DNA from: Arcuatula senhousia | Lineage: Eukaryota; Mollusca; Bivalvia; Mytilida; Mytilidae | Assembly: GCA_963971305.1 (NCBI GenBank) | Contig: OZ020304.1 | Location: 35,574,502-35,638,501, forward strand | Direction of reading: 5' to 3' | Length of the DNA stretch: 64,000 nucleotides | Notes under the pieces: model-generated | Database searches by the model: none | What the model was told of the DNA's origin: nothing | Seen by the model: only the letters and a program-made list of their open reading frames with translations | Program-made: the position numbers and the translations under genes | Shown here: positions 37,709-50,600 of the stretch, piece by piece | How positions within the stretch are numbered: position 1 is the stretch's first letter | How the letters are laid out: each line of letters opens with the position of its first letter

Positions 37709-38410
37709 TATATATACAAGGTCTCAGATGCATGAGTCATGAGTTCCATGAATATTTGAGATCTTGATCCCCAATAATCCCATTCATTCTTCTTATTATC
37801 AAATAGGTCAATGTTTATAACAGTATGATAACTTCTGTGGAAAAGACAGTCCACATAAAATCACATGACAAACGGTAAAGTCAATGAAAAACCGCCAGCA
37901 GTCTTCAACGAGGCCAGTCATGAATAGGTCCAAGGTCTACTTAAAATGCATATAATTTATAATTCAAATTTAAAGTCGTTCGTATTATTTTGTTTGTTTT
38001 GTTTTGTTTTTGTTGTTGTTTGTTTGTTTTTTGTAGTTGATTTTTTTTTAAAGTTGAAATTCGCATTGTCATGACAGTCTTTTTGTATAAATTTGTTCAT
38101 AAATCACACACCAGGACCATTCCTATGTTATAATGCATGCTGCAGCAGCCGACACTGCATAGTTAGGCAATACGCGACATATTATCAGAAGAAGCGATAA
38201 AAGGGGGGATATTAAGGCCTGCTATGAGCCCTTTGTTTATTTATAGTTGTTTGTTGTAATGATAAAGTATATTTAAATGTAAACGATGATTTATTTTTTA
38301 GGTTTTTTTTCTTTTTCCCAGAGATAACAATAAACAATTAATAATTATTTTCTCAGTTTTCTCTTTTGACTCAATTTTATCACGAGGCATGTCACTATTT
38401 ACCTATCAAA

Positions 38411-38560
38411 CCAGTGGCGGATCCAGAACTTCTGAAAAGGGGGGGGGCACTAACTGGCCTAAGAGGCTTCAATGATTTCCTATATATTCAACCAAAGTTT
38501 TCCACCAAAAGGGGGGGCGGGCCACCCAGCCCCCCCCCTCGGATCCGACTATGTCAAACT
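38411..38560. repeat. GGATCC-ended inverted repeat element
   Basis: GTGGCGGATCCAGAAC with a following run of G, and a second G-run/C-run ending CCCTCGGATCCGAC, give facing GGATCC ends. Similar words occur at 45848-46070. It looks like a short interspersed element. Confidence 0.5.
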
Positions 38561-39824
38561 GACCATGCATCTACTACGTCAGAGAAAGTGTGTGCACATA
38601 TACAATGTCAATATTTGCATGTGACCATACGCGGCTTATAGGAACCAATGAAATAGCGAATTCATCCAGATCAATTTCTCCCAACTTATATGCAATATAC
38701 TTATTTTTAATAATGAGACAATAGAAAATGTCTCAGAATATCCTTATTTAGGATTACTTATTTTAAAGTCCAATGGCAACATGAGCCATGATAGTACAAC
38801 AGAATTAACCAAATAGACAAAAAAGGTATTATTTTCTATAAAGTCTTATACCAAATCTCTAAGTAATCTTCCAGTAAATGTTTCTAATAACCTCTTTGAC
38901 ACATAGGTCTTACTAGTGTATAAAAGTTGATTCGTAATATTCGTATAATTTTAATGTAGAGTCTAGAAAATTCCGAACAGAAATCTTATAGAGCTCTTTT
39001 CATTCGTTTCTGATCCCTACAATTATCACCCCTGTCAAAACAAAGTCCAAACAGAAGTGCATGTACATTCAAGTAATGTTTCACGAGATAAGAATAGGGT
39101 AAAATGAATTGCACACACATGTCCAGAAGAACATGATAAAAATGGCACCTTAATTTGTATTTTAAAAAAGAACGAGAAAGAAAACCAAATTATAAACATA
39201 TCAAATGTTTAAAAACGTTTCAAATTTAGTATGACACAGGTCACCTCATTCATTTGTCTGACATGTTGATTAAATAAGTCTACATGAAGTAGTCTAGAAT
39301 TCATACAGATATGATGTTTACCTTTCAATAAAATTTTCACAGGCTTTTTATTGTTACATATATTGTCTTTAGTTTATACTATTTACAATTTTGCCAGTTG
39401 CATCTTAAAAGCATGCAAAGATAGAATGTAATTCATATTTTATCCTGATTCTCTACGGTCTGACGACAAAATAGGTTTACTCTTCACAAGTTTTATTAAC
39501 ATCTAGAAATGATTTTATTATTAAATGTGGTAATTGATTTAGGAAATGTAATTTTATAAAAGATATAAATAAACACAAGTACATTTGTAGCATGAAGTAC
39601 ATGTACAGGTAACTGCACAGAATGTAAGAGATATATGTAATGATTGATCTCAAAACACTCAAAGCCTGAAAGGTATATGCAGGGGTTATCTTCAGGATAC
39701 AAAGCAATGATCAAAATGTAATGAAATAACAACAAAAAAATACAAGTTGCTTTTTGAAATATGTAGATGAAATATTAATGATATAATGTTGTTAACATTT
39801 TGGAACAAAAAGACTGTTACTGAC

Positions 39825-40330
39825 TATAGCAATGTTACTGAACAGGAGGTGTTCAAGAAGGTTTCCGACGATGGAGACGTTACCAAACGGGGGGCTATTT
39901 GGGAAGGTTTCCGACGATGGCGACGTTACCGAACAGGGGGCTGTTCGAGAAGGTTACCGACGATGGCGACGTTACCGAACAGGGGGCTGTTCGAGAAGGT
40001 TTCCGACGATGGCGACGTTACCGAACAGGGGGCTGTTCGAGAAGGTTACCGACGATGGCGACGTTACCGAACAGGGAGGTGTTCGAGAAGGTTTCCGACG
40101 ATGGCGACATTACCGAACAGGGGCTGTTCGAGAAGGTTACCGACGATGGCGACATTACCGAACAGGGGCTGTTCGAGAAGGTTACCGACGATGGCGACGT
40201 TACCGAACAGGGGGGTGTTCGTGAAGGTTTCCGACGATGGCGACGTTACCGAACAGGGGGCTGTTCGAGAAGGTTACCGACGATGGCGACGTTACCGAAC
40301 AGGTAGGTGTTCGTGAAGGGTTACCGACAT
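39825..40330. repeat. Right-arm ~46-bp tandem repeat
   Basis: Units containing GTTACCGACGATGGCGACGT and TACCGAACAGGGGGCTGTTC repeat about 11 times, in the orientation opposite to the left arm. All three plus-strand frames stay open because the unit has no stop and 46 is not a multiple of three. The apparent 130-176-residue frames are by-products. Confidence 0.85.
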
Positions 40331-41308
40331 AACAACATTATGAGAGGGGGTGTGTATAATGTTGGCGACGTTGGCGACATGTTGGCGGGTTGGCGGGTAT
40401 TTACACAATCCTGTACCAGCCTGGGAGAAGTAGGAAGACCTGGACCTCGAGGTCTACCTGGTAGGCCAACGCATATTTTCGTGATATGTTTGTTTAAGAC
40501 TGGTTTAAGTTAAGAGAGATTTCTTTAGAACATATTCAAATGTATTTTTTTTCTACATACAAACCATTTACCGGTACAAAAAAGTTGACAAAGAGATTTT
40601 CATGTTGACAATTGAGTTTTGATAATTTATAACATAATTCCTAGTCCACCAAATGAGAACCTAAGTTTTACGCAATTTTAGTACAAATTATTAGGATACA
40701 AACTCCTGTTCTAAATTTCATACTTTGCAGCATTATTTGTTTAAAACTTTCACGGTCGTAAAATTTGTCTTCTGTTTCTTTAGGCAAATTTGAACGCTTA
40801 CTGACTGGGTAAATGGGCAAAGACAGCTTGTTTATTTCACTTCAGATACAATTTTTTTGTCTTGGCAAAGCCTCATACAATAAATGAACATCGAGAAATA
40901 AACTTAAGAGTAAAACAGTTAAATTGTATGTTGAACAATCGAACATCAACCCAGCCAGTTTCACAAAAACATTTGCTAAGCATACACTTTGTAATTTATG
41001 TTAAAGGTACACCTGGCATGCCTGGCGAGGAAGGCCAAAAGGGAGAAAAAGGAGCCCCTGGAATATTAATACGCCAAGGACCTGTAACAGGTATTTCATT
41101 CATTAAATTCTTATAATAACATTGTTTTTGTATCACAATCACGCAAGTAGCTATAATTGGAGAACTTTTACGTGTTTTTTTATATTTAAAGTTCATCTGA
41201 GGAAAAGGATCTGTTTTCATATTAAGATATAGATACATATACATATTTCATATGTAAGAAGTATGTACCAAGAATCAATATTGTTTATTTTACCTCTTTT
41301 TATCTTCT

Positions 41309-42539
41309 TAGTTTCGACCCAGGTGAGCTGTTGCCATCACTTTGCGTCCGTCGTCGTCGTCTGTCGTCGTCCGTTAACATTTTTTTTTCTAAATTTTCCC
41401 TTTTCTCCTAAAATTGAAACTACAGAAAAGAATTTAATGAAACTTCTTATGATTGATCCTTAGGGTGTCCTGCACAAAAGTTGTGTTTCGATTTTTGATT
41501 TGTCAAAAAACATGGCCGTCGGTCCGTTGCTTAAAATAGACCAGGTGGTCAGACTTCTGTTTTGGCTTGTAATTAAAAAGAATAAGAGATAGAGAAAATC
41601 TGATGCAACCTTCTTTCTTCAGCATCAAAAGTCTCCATCTAGTCGAAGTTGTCAGATGACCTCTTATAAATGGCCAATTGGAGATCAAACATAGCTTTTT
41701 TTCATGTTTTTGCCTTACATAATGAAAACCATTGGTACCTCTGCTTCTTTTAAACCTTCAGGCTAATTAGGCTCCACAAAAGTCACTACTGTGTCAAAGG
41801 TGTCAGTTGAACTCTTATAGGAGTAAAAGCTCTTTAAAGGTAAACAAAAAATGTTTTTTTTAATGTTTTTCCCTTATAGAATGAAAGCTATTACAGATAG
41901 AGAAAAGCTGTTGCTTGCTTCAACCTTCAGTTAATTAAGTTCTACAAAAGTCTCCATTGGGTCGAAGCTGTCAGGTAAACCCTTATAGGGATTATGGCCC
42001 TTTAAAGGTAATAAAAACCCCACTTTTTATGTTTTACCCTGTAGAATGAAAATTATTATAGATAGAGAAAAGCTGTTGGTTGCTTAGACCTTCAGCCCGA
42101 TAAGATCTACAAAGTCTTCATAGGGTCGAAGCTGTCAGATGACCACTTATAGGGGTTATGTCCCTTTAAAGGTCCAAAATATCGTTTTTCATGTTTTTGC
42201 CCTGAAGACAGAAAACTATTGCAGATAGAAAAAAAGCTTTTGCTTGCTTAAACCTTCAGCTCATTTAATTCTACAAAAGTCTGCATTTGGTTAAAGCTGT
42301 CAAATGACTCCTTTTAGGGGTTATGGCCCTTTACGGTTCAAAATAGCGTGTTTTTTTTTTATGTTTTTGCCCTTTAGAATAAAAACTATTACAGACAGAA
42401 AAAGTTTGCTTAATCCTTCAGTTCATTAAGCTTTACAAAAGTCCCTATTTGGTCCAAGTTGTCAGATGACCCCTTATAGAAGACCCTTATGGCTTAAGGA
42501 CCAGGTGAGCCTGCGATTTTGGCTCCTGGGAGCCTCTTG
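41309..42539 (+). mobile_element. Tandem-repeat-cored Helentron-like element, family A (copy 3), in last C1q intron
   Basis: CCAGGTGAGCTGTTGCCATC, GTCGTCGTC repeats and the family-A blocks run to the tail GACCAGGTGAGCCTGCGATT, hairpin GGCTC-CTGG-GAGCC and end CTTG|TTT. The left half of the 5' palindrome is missing. The units are the most diverged of the four family-A copies. Confidence 0.7.
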
Positions 42540-42709
42540 TTTATATCTTCAACTAAGATATTTTCCCAATATATGATCATATATTGTGTATGTCAAGCAA
42601 TGAATTTAGGCCTAAACTATACATACGTGTTTTTATTCACTGGTTTGCTAGCTTAACAATTATCATTATTAAAGTATACTAATTTTTTTTATTTATTTAT
42701 TTTTTTTAG

Positions 42710-43086
42710 AAAAACCGTCATTTCTTGCTTTCCTGTCAAACAACGTTCTGTTTGAGGGGGACAATATTTTGAAATTTGGTGATGTAAAACATGACACAGG
42801 CGACATCTACAATCCTTCGACTGGTAAATTCACAGTGCCTATCAAGGGAGTTTACCTTATTTCTTTCCTGATTATGGGAAGAGGAAATGACGTTTCGTTT
42901 CAACTGATGAAGAATGGCGAACTGTTTTACCACGGCTATGTGATTGAATCAACGTTTCCGTCACAGGGAACAACGTTGATAATGGATGTAAACTTAGGCG
43001 ATCAGATTTTCATACAACACCGTACCGACAAGTCACAAGTAGTTCAGGGAGATAGGCATTCTTTCCTCTCAGCAATAATGATATGA
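42710..43086 (+). CDS. C1q gene terminal exon: globular C1q domain
   Basis: After the acceptor TTTTTTTAG the frame reads KPSFLAFLSNNVLFEGDNIL, then DIYNPSTGKFTVPIKGVYLI, VSFQLMKNGELF, TTLIMDVNLGDQIFI and ends HSFLSAIMI with TGA at 43084-43086. This gives a full-length ~125-residue jelly-roll domain. The open frame here has no damage, which suggests the gene was recently functional. Confidence 0.9.
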
Positions 43087-43842
43087 TTTTACACGTATTC
43101 TCATTTCATATAGATGTCTTTTGTCATGGCAAATATATGAACTGACTGTGTTTGCTGTAGATTTACAAATTATGCTATCCTTTATTTTTTTACGAATGAT
43201 TTAGTTATATCTTAAAAACATTAGAATATTCTTTCAACTTGTTTTTCTACACTATATATCATTTGTTATACCTCAGCAATGTGTCATTAGCAATATAAAT
43301 CATTGCTGTACTCTTTACATAAGCCAATTAAAATCATCAGGAAAAAACATTCAGGCAGAAAACAAATGGTAAATCATTTTCTTATATAATGACATTATAG
43401 AATTGACAAATTATCATTTCTTGTCCAATTTTAAATTAGGAACACTGTTTTGCTAGGTACTTACTCAGTTATGTATTCGTTTTCTTTTTAGAAAACATAA
43501 AATACAATGTACATGTGGAGCATCAAAATTTCCGTAGCTCCTACATTTACTTTGCCTTGGCTTTCAACTTTTGTACATATTTATTTTCACTTCATGATCA
43601 TCATCATTTCATGTTCATTTCATCACGATCGTCGTGTTCATCTTCGGTCTTACTTAATTTTATTTTTTGTGATTCAATGATATGCGCCCTCCCAAATGCT
43701 CGAAATTCCCCTGTGGAAAGATTCTTCCAGTGTTTACACCGTTGTGATATTCTTTTAGACTTTTTTCCCATATTGATTTTCTCTCGAAATAAATTTACTT
43801 TGGGAAAAAAAAGATACATATAAATTGAGATTATCGTAAATC
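43087..43842. other. 3' flank of the C1q gene
   Basis: AT-rich, with an AATAAA at 43788-43793 as a weak poly(A) candidate. 43590-43640 contains CATCATCATTTCATGTTCAT, a fragment of repeat R1. No gene seen. Confidence 0.4.
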
Positions 43843-45155
43843 CTTTTTAGCTCACCTGGACCGAAGTGAGCTATTGCCATCACTTGGCGTCCGTCGTCGT
43901 CGTCTGTCGTCGTCTGTCGTCCGTGAACAATTTTTCAAAAATCTTCTCCTCCGAAACTACTGAACAGAATTTAATGAAACTTGGTATGAATGATCCTTAG
44001 GGTGTCCTGCACCAAACTTGTGTTTCAATTTTTGATCCGTCAAAAAACATGGCCGCTGTTACTAAAAATAGACCAGGGGGGTCAGACTACTGTTTTTGGC
44101 TTGTAAATCAAAAAGTATAAGAGATAGATGAAATCTGATGCCACCTTACTGCTTCAGTATCAAAAGTTCTACAAAAGTCCCCATTTGGTCAAAGTTGTCA
44201 GATGGTTCCTTATAGGGGTTACAGCCCCTTAAAGGTGAAAAATAGGGTTTTTTCATGTTTTTTGCTTATAAAATGAAAACTATTGCAGATAGAGAAAAGT
44301 TGTTGCTTGCTTAAATGTTCAGCTCAATAGGCTCTACAAAAGTCTCCATTGAGTCAAAGTTTTCAGATGACCCCTTATAGGGGTTACAGCCCCTTAAAGG
44401 CCAAAAATAGTGTTTTTGGCCTATAGAATGAAAACTATTGCAGATAGAAAAAAGCTGTTGCTTGCTTAAATGTTCAGCTCATTCAGCTCTTATAAGGTCT
44501 CAATAGGGTGGAAGTTGTCAGATGACCCCTTATAGGGGTTACAGCCCCTTAAAGGCGAAAAATAGTGGTTTTGGTCTACAGAATGAAAACTATTGCAGAT
44601 AGAGAAAAGCTGTTGCTTGCTTAAATGTTCAGCTCATTTAGTTTTACAAAAGTCTACATACGTTTGAAGTTGTCAGATGACTCCTAATAGGGGTTACAGC
44701 CCCTTATAGGCAAAAAATAGTGTTTATGGCCTATAGAATGAAAACTATTGAAGATAGAGAAAAGCTGTTGCTTGCTTAAATGTTCAGCTCATTTAGTTCT
44801 ACAAAAGTCTATGAGGTTTGAAGTTGTCAGATGACCCCTTATAGGGGTTACAGCCCCTAAAAGGCAAAAAATAGTGTTTATTGAACTATTGCTGATAGAT
44901 AAAAGTTGTTGCTTGCTGAAATGTTCAGCTCATTTAGCTCTACAAAAGTCTCCATAGGGTTGAAGTTGTCAGATGACCCCTTATAGGGGTTACAGCCCCT
45001 TAAAAGGTGAATAATAGTGTTTTTTTATTATTTAGGATGAAAACTATTGCAGATGGAGAAAAGCTTTTTTCTCGCTTAAACATTGAGCTCATTTAGCTAT
45101 ACAAAAGTCTTCATAGGGTTGACATCAAGACCAGGTGAGTGATTCAGGCTCCTGC
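43843..45155 (+). mobile_element. Tandem-repeat-cored Helentron-like element, family A (copy 4)
   Basis: CTTTTTAGCTCACCTGGACC begins the head, which then shows the GTCGTC stretch, the CTTCTCC...GAAACTACTGAAC block, about six ~155-160-bp units, GACCAGGTGAGTGATTCAGG, hairpin AGGCTC-CTGC-GAGCCT and CTTG|TTT. The palindrome half after ACCGAA is shortened compared with copy 2. Confidence 0.74.
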
Positions 45156-46059
45156 GAGCCTCTTGTTTAAACTAGTTATAATAATGACGGTTGTCATGTC
45201 AGCATTTTTTCTTAAGCAAGACATTTATGAAATATTTGTTCTGTTTGTTTGTATTTTGTCATTCTTCGAGACGTTATAATGATGTAGGATCCTCGGGTGG
45301 AAGAAAATGTACAAGGACACTCAGCATGTTTAATAATGCTCGAATAGATAACAATTATAACCATTAAAATGACCTTCTGAACATGTTTGATGACTTATTC
45401 ATGTGTTTATAGGACATATAAAACTTCAAATTTAACGATAACAAATGACCATTTATAATACATATTTATATTAATGGTGTCGTTTAAGAATATGTCTGAA
45501 CCAATTTGACGGTTTTTGAGACAAGTTCCAAAATAAGAGTTGAAGTGAAAAAAAAAACACACACAAAAAACCACCAGAAGGCAAAATAATATTTCTGAAG
45601 ACGTTGTGAACATATGAAATATGTCAGATACTTCCAGAATTTCTTGCGTGCATTGATAGAGGTCCAATCAATAAATGAATTGTGCTGTATTGTACAACAT
45701 TCTGAAAATTGAATTTCCGATTGTTTAAATACAAAATTGGGGAAAAATACCATTGTCCTGCACATGGTCAATAAGTTGCTCTTAAAAATATGCATATACA
45801 GTATAACCATATTTATGAACTAATTGTAGCTATTGCTTTACTCACAAGCCAGGGGAGGATCCAGAATATTAGTTTAGCCGGGGTGGCGTAAAAAAAATTG
45901 ATGTCGTTTTGGCCGAGCGAAGCCAGGCGCGAAAATATTTTGAGTGTTTTACGTGGATTACAGTCATATGCATGTGCAAAAAACCCACATTATTCTTCTT
46001 AGTTTAAAGGGGGCAAACGTCCGGTCTTAGCGCCCGGTATGCCTTTCCTTGGATCCGCG

Positions 46060-46340
46060 CCTGCAGGTCGCGCTATTTCGGGTATATTTATAGGAAATGA
46101 GCATGAAAGGGGTGATAAAATGAATATAAAATGATGATTAAGTGGAGGAGATGAGGACAAGGAAAATCGGGGATAGATTTTTAGTACCACTGGAAAAAGG
46201 AGTGTTTAGTAGGATTGGATGATTTAGCCTCCTGCATTGGGATCCTACTGGTTCTACTTTCATCGAGACCGAACGCAAGAGGGACGTGACATTTTCCCAA
46301 TGTGCACCACTATGATTTGCAGTCAAGGTTTCCGAATTAT
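46060..46340 (-). repeat. Dispersed repeat family R1, copy 3
   Basis: On the minus strand: CACGTCCCTCTTGCGTTCGG, GGAGGCTAAATCATCC, CCAGTGGTACTAAAAATCTA and CACCCCTTTCATGCTCATTT, in the same order as copies 1 and 2. Confidence 0.5.
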
Positions 46341-46984
46341 TCCGTGAATACATAAAAATACAACTAATAACATTTTTAACCTTAAAGAAAATCTTATATT
46401 GTCTTGAAGGAACGAGTGGAATTTCAGTTGGTACGAGAACCAAAAAAAAATCGTCATTTTAATATTCTATCATTATTTAAAACATGGTGCTTAACAATCG
46501 ACGTCATAAATAAAACATCAAATTTATAAAAAAAAAAGTAAAAATGTATTTCTTGTTATGTCTGTGTTGTTCAATGAACTCTATGTCGCTCTGTATGCCA
46601 TAAAACTATTCGCGTAAAATTTACTAAAACTCTGAGGTTCGTCCTGCCCCAGGCATAGGTTTATCTTAGCCATTATTTGGGTTCTATTTCGGCTAATTTT
46701 GGATTTGTTTTCTACATGTTCTATGCACTTCATATTAACATAAAGTATTTGGCATTTTCAGTCCTTTTACTAGAGCGATTCTGATGAGTCTTGATAAAAA
46801 ATCTAATACGTCAGACATATGTTTTATTACTTGGTTGCATTTGTAGATTGTATATAAAAAGGACTAGGAAATTCAGCAACAAGTATGTGTTTTTCTAATA
46901 TTAGTACCTGTTGAATTAGTTCCACCCCATTGACTCGATTTAGTCATAGCCTAGATGTGATTACAGCATGGTTACACACTAGAC

Positions 46985-47085
46985 TCAAGTTAGCGAACAA
47001 TATCTAGCGAACAAAAAGCTAGCGAACAATACCCAGCGAACATTGTGCAAAAACAAGCTAGCGAACAATTTCCAGCGAACAGTAA
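46985..47085. repeat. Short AGCGAACAAT tandem repeat
   Basis: AGCGAACAAT/AGCGAACAGT words occur six times in ~100 bp with spacers of 5-20 bp. Confidence 0.6.
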
Positions 47086-47609
47086 TAAAAAGTCCGCCAA
47101 ACTGATATGTATGACGACCGAAAAACGAAATAAGGCAAGTGCAAACACAAAGAAAATAAATATTCTATTTTGTAATTATCAACGAAATAGTGAAAAATAA
47201 AGATGCGTTGATGTTTTACCAAGTTTATTACATAGACCAAAGACCACTTGACTGCTTAAAAACTATGATTAAATAAATAATAAAACCCGTACAGGGACCT
47301 CTTCGTTGTCCAAAAAAGTAGTTCTTTAAAAAAACTTACTTCCTTAAAAACACTCCATCTAAATGTATCTTATATAATTTATAACAATACTAGCATTGCA
47401 TGTGTCACGTTAAGACTAAATTGTACAGACAATTTCATGCAAATATTGAATAAATCACTTAAGAGAAATATATAAATGACCGAATTACTACACCAAAATT
47501 TATACTAATGAGGTACCTACTGGTATTTTTTATTTGCTATACGAAGTTTACATGAAGCTTATCAAAGATACAAAGTATATATTAAATGTATGAATAATAA
47601 GAAATGAGG

Positions 47610-50600
47610 GGGGTGGGGGTAACTTTGAGTACCGATTGTGGACCTCCCAGAGATATACCCCGTTAGCCACTTATAGGGTATATAGAGGATACATGTAGCT
47701 ATTCAAATGCCAAATCCCATTGCTAAATCTACACTTTTGAACATTTCACAAGCTCTCAAAGATAAGACCTTCATCAAATATATATAAGTTTAATAGGAAG
47801 GGGGGGGGTAACTTTGAGTACCGATTGTGGACCTCCCAGAGATATACCCCGTTAGCCACTTATAGGGTATATAGAGGATACATGTAGCTATTCAAATGCC
47901 AAATCCCATTGCTAAATCTACACTTTTGAACATTTCACAAGCTCTCAAAGATAAGACCTTCATCAAATATATATAAGTTTAATAGGAAGGGGGGGGTAAC
48001 TTTGAGTACCGATTGTGGACCTCCCAGAGATATACCCCGTTAGCCACTTATAGGGTATATAGAGGATACATGTAGCTATTCAAATGCCAAATCCCATTGC
48101 TAAATCTACACTTTTGAACATTTCACAAGCTCTCAAAGATAAGACCTTCATCAAATATATATAAGTTTAATAGGAAGGGGGGGGGGGTAACTTTGAGTAC
48201 CGATTGTGGACCTCCCAGAGATATACCCCGTTAGCCACTTATAGGGTATATAGAGGATACATGTAGCTATTCAAATGCCAAATCCCATTGCTAAATCTAC
48301 ACTTTTGAACATTTCACAAGCTCTCAAAGATAAGACCTTCATCAAATATATATAAGTTTAATAGGAAGGGGGGGGGGTAACTTTGAGTACCGATTGTGGA
48401 CCTCCCAGAGATATACCCCGTTAGCCACTTATAGGGTATATAGAGGATACATGTAGCTATTCAAATGCCAAATCCCATTGCTAAATCTACACTTTTGAAC
48501 ATTTCACAAGCTCTCAAAGATAAGACCTTCATCAAATATATATAAGTTTAATAGGAAGGGGGGGGTAACTTTGAGTACCGATTGTGGACCTCCCAGAGAT
48601 ATACCCCGTTAGCCACTTATAGGGTATATAGAGGATACATGTAGCTATTCAAATGCCAAATCCCATTGCTAAATCTACACTTTTGAACATTTCACAAGCT
48701 CTCAAAGATAAGACCTTCATCAAATATATATAAGTTTAATAGGAAGGGGGGGGGTAACTTTGAGTACCGATTGTGGACCTCCCAGAGATATACCCCGTTA
48801 GCCACTTATAGGGTATATAGAGGATACATGTAGCTATTCAAATGCCAAATCCCATTGCTAAATCTACACTTTTGAACATTTCACAAGCTCTCAAAGATAA
48901 GACCTTCATCAAATATATATAAGTTTAATAGGAAGGGGGGGGGTAACTTTGAGTACCGATTGTGGACCTCCCAGAGATATACCCCGTTAGCCACTTATAG
49001 GGTATATAGAGGATACATGTAGCTATTCAAATGCCAAATCCCATTGCTAAATCTACACTTTTGAACATTTCACAAGCTCTCAAAGATAAGACCTTCATCA
49101 AATATATATAAGTTTAATAGGAAGGGGGGGGGGTAACTTTGAGTACCGATTGTGGACCTCCCAGAGATATACCCCGTTAGCCACTTATAGGGTATATAGA
49201 GGATACATGTAGCTATTCAAATGCCAAATCCCATTGCTAAATCTACACTTTTGAACATTTCACAAGCTCTCAAAGATAAGACCTTCATCAAATATATATA
49301 AGTTTAATAGGAAGGGGGGGGGTAACTTTGAGTACCGATTGTGGACCTCCCAGAGATATACCCCGTTAGCCACTTATAGGGTATATAGAGGATACATGTA
49401 GCTATTCAAATGCCAAATCCCATTGCTAAATCTACACTTTTGAACATTTCACAAGCTCTCAAAGATAAGACCTTCATCAAATATATATAAGTTTAATAGG
49501 AAGGGGGGGGTAACTTTGAGTACCGATTGTGGACCTCCCAGAGATATACCCCGTTAGCCACTTATAGGGTATATAGAGGATACATGTAGCTATTCAAATG
49601 CCAAATCCCATTGCTAAATCTACACTTTTGAACATTTCACAAGCTCTCAAAGATAAGACCTTCATCAAATATATATAAGTTTAATAGGAAGGGGGGGGTA
49701 ACTTTGAGTACCGATTGTGGACCTCCCAGAGATATACCCCGTTAGCCACTTATAGGGTATATAGAGGATACATGTAGCTATTCAAATGCCAAATCCCATT
49801 GCTAAATCTACACTTTTGAACATTTCACAAGCTCTCAAAGATAAGACCTTCATCAAATATATATAAGTTTAATAGGAAGGGGGGGGGTAACTTTGAGTAC
49901 CGATTGTGGACCTCCCAGAGATATACCCCGTTAGCCACTTATAGGGTATATAGAGGATACATGTAGCTATTCAAATGCCAAATCCCATTGCTAAATCTAC
50001 ACTTTTGAACATTTCACAAGCTCTCAAAGATAAGACCTTCATCAAATATATATAAGTTTAATAGGAAGGGGGGGGTAACTTTGAGTACCGATTGTGGACC
50101 TCCCAGAGATATACCCCGTTAGCCACTTATAGGGTATATAGAGGATACATGTAGCTATTCAAATGCCAAATCCCATTGCTAAATCTACACTTTTGAACAT
50201 TTCACAAGCTCTCAAAGATAAGACCTTCATCAAATATATATAAGTTTAATAGGAAGGGGGGGGGTAACTTTGAGTACCGATTGTGGACCTCCCAGAGATA
50301 TACCCCGTTAGCCACTTATAGGGTATATAGAGGATACATGTAGCTATTCAAATGCCAAATCCCATTGCTAAATCTACACTTTTGAACATTTCACAAGCTC
50401 TCAAAGATAAGACCTTCATCAAATATATATAAGTTTAATAGGAAGGGGGGGGGTAACTTTGAGTACCGATTGTGGACCTCCCAGAGATATACCCCGTTAG
50501 CCACTTATAGGGTATATAGAGGATACATGTAGCTATTCAAATGCCAAATCCCATTGCTAAATCTACACTTTTGAACATTTCACAAGCTCTCAAAGATAAG

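Larger units (their letters stand above)
32983..40423. mobile_element. 7.4-kb foldback-type element inserted in the C1q collagen exon
   Basis: The left end starts CATACTGGTACAGGATTGTG. The right end read on the minus strand starts CAGGCTGGTACAGGATTGTG, and the match continues through TAAATACCCGCCAAC. The same 8 bases, GGAGAAGT, flank it at 32975-32982 and 40424-40431. Just inside each end is an array of ~46-bp repeats, in opposite orientations (33050-33330 and 39825-40330). The interior holds another minisatellite, a Tc1/mariner-like MITE, a GGATCC-type repeat and AT-rich DNA, but no transposase frame that I can see. Inverted arms made of tandem repeats resemble foldback (FB/TU-like) elements. 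An 8-bp duplication would fit hAT, P or TU groups. The superfamily is undetermined. Confidence 0.82.
45156..47600. other. Intergenic stretch up to the satellite array
   Basis: 45848-46070 holds a GGATCC-type repeat related to 38411-38560, and 46060-46340 holds R1 copy 3. 46985-47085 has a small run of AGCGAACAAT-like words. The rest is AT-rich with no recognised gene. Confidence 0.45.

Noticed and set aside
39786..40316. Three overlapping plus-strand frames of 130-176 residues
   Set aside because: They are the three readings of a stop-free 46-bp tandem repeat in the arm of a mobile element.
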